Below are positions 60,857-64,000 of a stretch of 64,000 bases of DNA, one piece after another. This DNA comes from Novosphingobium clariflavum (GTDB lineage: Bacteria > Pseudomonadota > Alphaproteobacteria > Sphingomonadales > Sphingomonadaceae). The stretch is from positions 62,001-126,000 of the forward strand of contig NZ_JAPCWC010000011.1 of assembly GCF_026420865.1 (NCBI RefSeq), written 5' to 3'. How positions within the stretch are numbered: the stretch's first letter is position 1; the number at the start of each line of letters is the position of its first letter. The notes under the pieces are model-generated. The model had not been told where the DNA came from and made no database searches. It was given only the letters and a program-made list of their open reading frames with translations. Position numbers and translations under genes: made by a program.

Positions 60857-62307
60857 GAGGCACCTCCGGGGCTGTCGAACTGGGCGGGCGCCTCGGCCTG
60901 CTCGCGCGCCTGCGCCTCGGCCTGCAGGTGGAAGCGGAATTCCTGCGCGGCGGAAGTGGCAGGGGCCACCACATAGAGGCGCAGCACGCGGGTCTCGTCG
61001 GCGGGCACTTCGCGCACAAGGCGCGGCGCGGCAGCCACGCGCGCCATGTCGTCGCTCCACATCCGCGCGCCCGGCAACCCCTCGATCGAGATCGCCATGC
61101 GGCGCGGGCGGCCCTCCATGTTGCGCAGGCGCAGGGTATAGGCATTGCGCACCGAACCGTCGCTGAGAAGGATGTACGAAGGGTTGCGGTCCTTGGCGAC
61201 GGTCAGCCCGGTGTGCACGCGCGTGCCCAGCAGGAACAGCAGCGCGAGGCCGATGCCCGCCCAGACCGTGAAGTAGACGATCGTGCGCGGACGCCAGATC
61301 AGCCGGAGATGACGGCTCGGCGGTTGCCCGGCCTTCTCTCGCTCGGCATCTTCCAGCGTTGCGTAATCGATGAGCCCGCGCGGCCGGCCGACCTCCTTCA
61401 TCACCCGGTCGCAGGCATCAATGCACAGCCCGCAGGTGATGCAGCCAACCTGCGGGCCTTGCCGGATGTCGATCCCGGTGGGGCAGACCGCGACGCACTG
61501 GTTGCAGTCGACACAGTCGCCGCAGCTGCCGGGCCGGGCGAGCGCCTTCTTGAGGCTGCCCCGCGGCTCGCCGCGCCAGTCCTTGTAGGTGACGGTCAGG
61601 CTTTTCTCGTCGAGCATCGCCGTCTGGATGCGCGGCCAGGGACACATGTAGATGCAGACCTGCTCGCGCATGAAGCCGCCGAGCACGAATGTCGTGGCGG
61701 TCAGCACCCCGACGGTGGCGTAGGCGACCGGCGCGGCGCTGCCGGTCCAGAACGCGTGCTGAAGCGTCGGCGCATCGGCGAAGTAGAAGATCCAGGCCCC
61801 GCCGGTGGCGAAGCTGATGACGAGATAGATCGCCCATTTGAGTAGCCGCCGGGCGATCTTGGCCCCGGTCCACGGCGCCTTGTAGAGGCGCAGGCGGGCG
61901 TTGCGGTCGCCGTCGATCAGCCGGTCGACATGCTGGAACAGGTCGGTCCAGACCGTCTGCGGACAGGCATAGCCGCACCACGCCCGGCCCACCGCCGACG
62001 TCACCAGGAACAGGCCGATGCCCGCCATGATCAGCAGACCGGCGACAAAGTAGAACTCGTGCGGCCAGATCTCGATGCCGAACATGTAGAAGCGGCGATG
62101 GGCAAGATCGACCAATACCGCCTGGTCGGGGGCGTAGGGCCCGCGGTTCCAGCGGATCCACGGCGTGATCCAGTAGACCGCCAGGCACAGCGCCATGACC
62201 GCCCACTTGAGCCGTCGGAACCGGCCGTCGATGCGCTTGTTGAACACCGGCTCGCGCCGGGCGTAGAGCGACACCGGCGGCGGCTTCACAGGCCCGGGAC
62301 TGTTCAT
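60853..62307 (-). CDS. ccoG: Cytochrome c oxidase accessory protein CcoG/FixG
   Basis: A 484-residue membrane ferredoxin. The membrane part contains AWCGYACPQTVWTDLF and MREQVCIYMCPWPRIQ; two [4Fe-4S] motifs follow (CGDCVDCNQCVAVCPTG; CITCGLCIDACD). A C-terminal Ig-like domain (about 380-470) ends the protein. Thought to reduce Cu2+ for CcoI. Overlaps ccoP by 4 bp. Confidence 0.96.
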   Translation of the reverse strand: MNSPGPVKPPPVSLYARREPVFNKRIDGRFRRLKWAVMALCLAVYWITPWIRWNRGPYAPDQAVLVDLAHRRFYMFGIEIWPHEFYFVAGLLIMAGIGLFLVTSAVGRAWCGYACPQTVWTDLFQHVDRLIDGDRNARLRLYKAPWTGAKIARRLLKWAIYLVISFATGGAWIFYFADAPTLQHAFWTGSAAPVAYATVGVLTATTFVLGGFMREQVCIYMCPWPRIQTAMLDEKSLTVTYKDWRGEPRGSLKKALARPGSCGDCVDCNQCVAVCPTGIDIRQGPQVGCITCGLCIDACDRVMKEVGRPRGLIDYATLEDAEREKAGQPPSRHLRLIWRPRTIVYFTVWAGIGLALLFLLGTRVHTGLTVAKDRNPSYILLSDGSVRNAYTLRLRNMEGRPRRMAISIEGLPGARMWSDDMARVAAAPRLVREVPADETRVLRLYVVAPATSAAQEFRFHLQAEAQAREQAEAPAQFDSPGGAS

Positions 62308-63206
62308 GGCTCCCGCGGCTGCTCAGGCGCGGCAAAGGCCTCGCCGCCGCCCAGTGAGTGGACGTAGGCCGCCAGCATCTTGATCGTCACCGGATCGAGG
62401 CGGGTACCCCAGGCCGGCATGACGCCCATGTGCGGGTGTGAAATCTGCGCCACCACCTCGTCGCGGCTGCTGCCGTCGAGCCAGATCGCGTCGGTCAGGT
62501 TCGGCGCGCCGAACTGGCGGCTGCCCTTGCCATCGCTGCCGTGACACACCACGCAGTTGGTCGCGAACACGTCCTTGCCCCTGCCCGAGGATGCCCCCGG
62601 GTGCTCCTTGCGCGCCAAGACCAGTACATAGCTGGCGACATCCTGGATCTGCGCCGGGGTCAGCAGGGCATCGCTGCCGAAGTTGGGCATCTGGCTCATG
62701 CGGGTCTGGTCGTCGCCGGGCTGGCGGATGCCATGGATCAGCGTCTGCTCGATGGTCCTGAGGTCGCCGCCCCAGAGCCAGTCATCGTCGTTGAGGTTGG
62801 GGAAGCCCTTCGAGCCTGCCGCCCCGGCGCCGTGGCACTGCACGCAATTGACCTTGAAGGCCGCCGCACCGCCGGCCACCGCCGCGCGCATCAGCGCGGG
62901 CTTGCCGGGCAGCTGCTCGAGCGGCGTCGCGGCGATCTGCGCGCGCAGCCCGGCGCGGGCCGCCTCGGCGGCCTGCAGTTCGTGGTCCAGCTGCTTGCGG
63001 CTCGACCAGCCCAGCATGCCCTCACTGGCATGGCTGATGCCCGGCAGGGCCGGATAGGCGATCACGTAGCCCAGCGCGAAGACGATCGTCGCGTAGAAGG
63101 TCCATAGCCACCAGCGCGGCAGCGGCGTGTTGAGCTCCTCGATCCCGTCCCATTCATGGCCGACGGTCTCGGTCTGCGTGGCTTCGTCGATCTTCCTGTC
63201 AGCCAT
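62304..63206 (-). CDS. ccoP: cbb3 oxidase diheme subunit CcoP
   Basis: A 300-residue membrane-anchored diheme cytochrome c (anchor about 31-52). Heme sites are CVQCH (121-125) and CVVCH (218-222), with axial Met candidates in SQMPNFG and HMGVMPAWG. Passes electrons from cytochrome c to CcoO/CcoN. It overlaps the end of ccoQ by 8 bp. Confidence 0.97.
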   Translation of the reverse strand: MADRKIDEATQTETVGHEWDGIEELNTPLPRWWLWTFYATIVFALGYVIAYPALPGISHASEGMLGWSSRKQLDHELQAAEAARAGLRAQIAATPLEQLPGKPALMRAAVAGGAAAFKVNCVQCHGAGAAGSKGFPNLNDDDWLWGGDLRTIEQTLIHGIRQPGDDQTRMSQMPNFGSDALLTPAQIQDVASYVLVLARKEHPGASSGRGKDVFATNCVVCHGSDGKGSRQFGAPNLTDAIWLDGSSRDEVVAQISHPHMGVMPAWGTRLDPVTIKMLAAYVHSLGGGEAFAAPEQPREP

Positions 63207-63369
63207 CGTTCTCGTCCTCGAAGATCATCCGCGCGGCCGCTTCGTTGCGTTCGCGCAAGGCCCTGCGGAAGGGCCAGGCGACCAGCACGAGGAAGACCAC
63301 CCCCATCGCCACCAGCCCCCAGCTGTCGGCGAGATGGCGCAGCATGTCGTAAGTGGAGTGCGTGCTCAT
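63199..63369 (-). CDS. ccoQ: cbb3 oxidase subunit CcoQ
   Basis: A 56-residue protein with one membrane span (about 18-35, [18 protein letters not shown]) followed by [19 protein letters not shown], the CcoQ pattern; it stabilises the CcoP interaction. Its ATG overlaps the ccoO stop by 4 bp. Confidence 0.93.
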   Translation of the reverse strand: MSTHSTYDMLRHLADSWGLVAMGVVFLVLVAWPFRRALRERNEAAARMIFEDENDG

Positions 63370-64000
63370 CGGCCGTGCTCCGCGGCGAGTTCCTCCTGCG
63401 CGGCGGCGCCGTTGACGTCGACCATGGTTCCCAGCACCTGGAGATAGGCGACCAGCGCATCCATCTCGGTGAGACGCCCGGGATCGCCGTCGAAGTCGCG
63501 GACCTGGGCCTTGGGATAGCGCGCCGCGAAATCGCCCTGGTCGGCTTCCGGATCGGCCTGGGCCTTGAGGTCGGCGGCGGCCATGGCGACGTCCTTGTCG
63601 CTATAGGGCACGCCGACATGGCGCAGCGCGGTGAGGTTGGCCGCAATGTCGGGCACCTCGAGCGCGTTCTTCGCAAGGAAGCCGTACTTGGGCATCACGC
63701 TTTCAGGCACCACCGATTCGGGATCGGTGAGGTGCTGGACATGCCAGCCATCGGAATACTTGCCGCCGACACGGGCAAGGTCCGGCCCGGTACGCTTGGA
63801 GCCCCACTGGAACGGATGGTCGTACATCGATTCGGCGGCGAGCGAGTAGTGGCCGTAACGTTCGGTCTCGTCGCGGAACGGGCGGATCATCTGGCTGTGG
63901 CAGACGTAGCAGCCCTCGCGCACATAGATGTCGCGGCCCGCCTGTTCGAGCGGGGTATAGGGCCGCATGCCCTCGACTTTCTCGATCGTGTTGTCGATCC
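63366..64000 (-). CDS. ccoO: cbb3 oxidase monoheme subunit CcoO (N terminus outside window)
   Basis: About 211 C-terminal residues of CcoO; the frame is open to the window edge. [19 protein letters not shown] and the heme c site [13 protein letters not shown] are diagnostic, and [17 protein letters not shown] supplies the distal Met. It continues upstream toward the expected ccoN. Confidence 0.96.
   Translation of the reverse strand, partial: IDNTIEKVEGMRPYTPLEQAGRDIYVREGCYVCHSQMIRPFRDETERYGHYSLAAESMYDHPFQWGSKRTGPDLARVGGKYSDGWHVQHLTDPESVVPESVMPKYGFLAKNALEVPDIAANLTALRHVGVPYSDKDVAMAAADLKAQADPEADQGDFAARYPKAQVRDFDGDPGRLTEMDALVAYLQVLGTMVDVNGAAAQEELAAEHGR

Overview
The window reads as a high-GC alphaproteobacterial chromosome, most likely a member of the Sphingomonadales (Novosphingobium-like). 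This is inferred from the gene families and synteny (apt next to petCBA, a ccoOQPGHIS-hemN operon, sphingomonad-type small proteins), not from a database search. It has three parts: a short host segment (1-2071), one apparently complete integrated P2-like (contractile-tail) prophage of about 36.2 kb (2072-38319), and a long stretch of respiratory and metabolic host genes (38308-64000).

Left host segment: the 3' end of a CydC-like ABC exporter gene, then a minus-strand pair (BigR-like ArsR regulator and a 1-Cys-type peroxiredoxin), and a tiny possible secreted protein.

Prophage: the element sits at the 3' end of a tRNA-Gly(TCC) gene. A 12-bp perfect repeat (19 of 21 bp matching when extended) lies at 2072-2083 and 38308-38319. 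Reading inward from the left, there is an AT-rich segment flanked by a 16-bp inverted repeat (candidate origin) and a D12-class DNA adenine methylase. These are followed by portal Q and terminase P (minus), then scaffold O, capsid N, small terminase M, head completion L, tail X, R and S. A BrnTA toxin-antitoxin pair interrupts the late genes before baseplate J, tail I, tail fibre H, a beta-helix fibre and a lysis cassette (holin-like proteins, GH24 lysozyme, Rz with embedded Rz1). Spike V is inverted; then come baseplate W, sheath FI, tube FII, chaperone E/E' with a T-run frameshift site, tape measure T, U and D. The regulatory and replication half holds a membrane WYL-like gene coupled to the S24 repressor, a Cro-like protein, a second DNA-binding protein, an Ogr-like zinc finger, a TOPRIM primase/ATPase, many small genes, a PP-loop (PAPS-reductase-like) protein, a beta-class DNA methyltransferase and a serine recombinase. 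The recombinase reading frame ends inside the host tRNA gene, so its C terminus and stop codon depend on integration. A P2 gpA replication protein and a tyrosine integrase are absent, so the element is a mosaic: P2-type virion genes with a different replication and integration module.

Right host segment: tRNA-Gly, apt, the cytochrome bc1 operon (petA, petB, petC), a PgeF/YfiH family protein, pepN, an epimerase-like protein, an EamA transporter coupled to a threonine-aldolase-like enzyme, a GNAT protein, a fused 5-oxoprolinase, an M20 amidohydrolase, a polysaccharide flippase divergent from a nucleotidyltransferase, a PilZ protein preceded by an FNR/FixK-like box, and the minus-strand cco operon (ccoO, Q, P, G, H, I, S, a small CCxxGC protein, then hemN). 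The bc1 complex, cbb3 oxidase assembly genes and oxygen-independent HemN together describe an aerobic-to-microaerobic respiratory chain.
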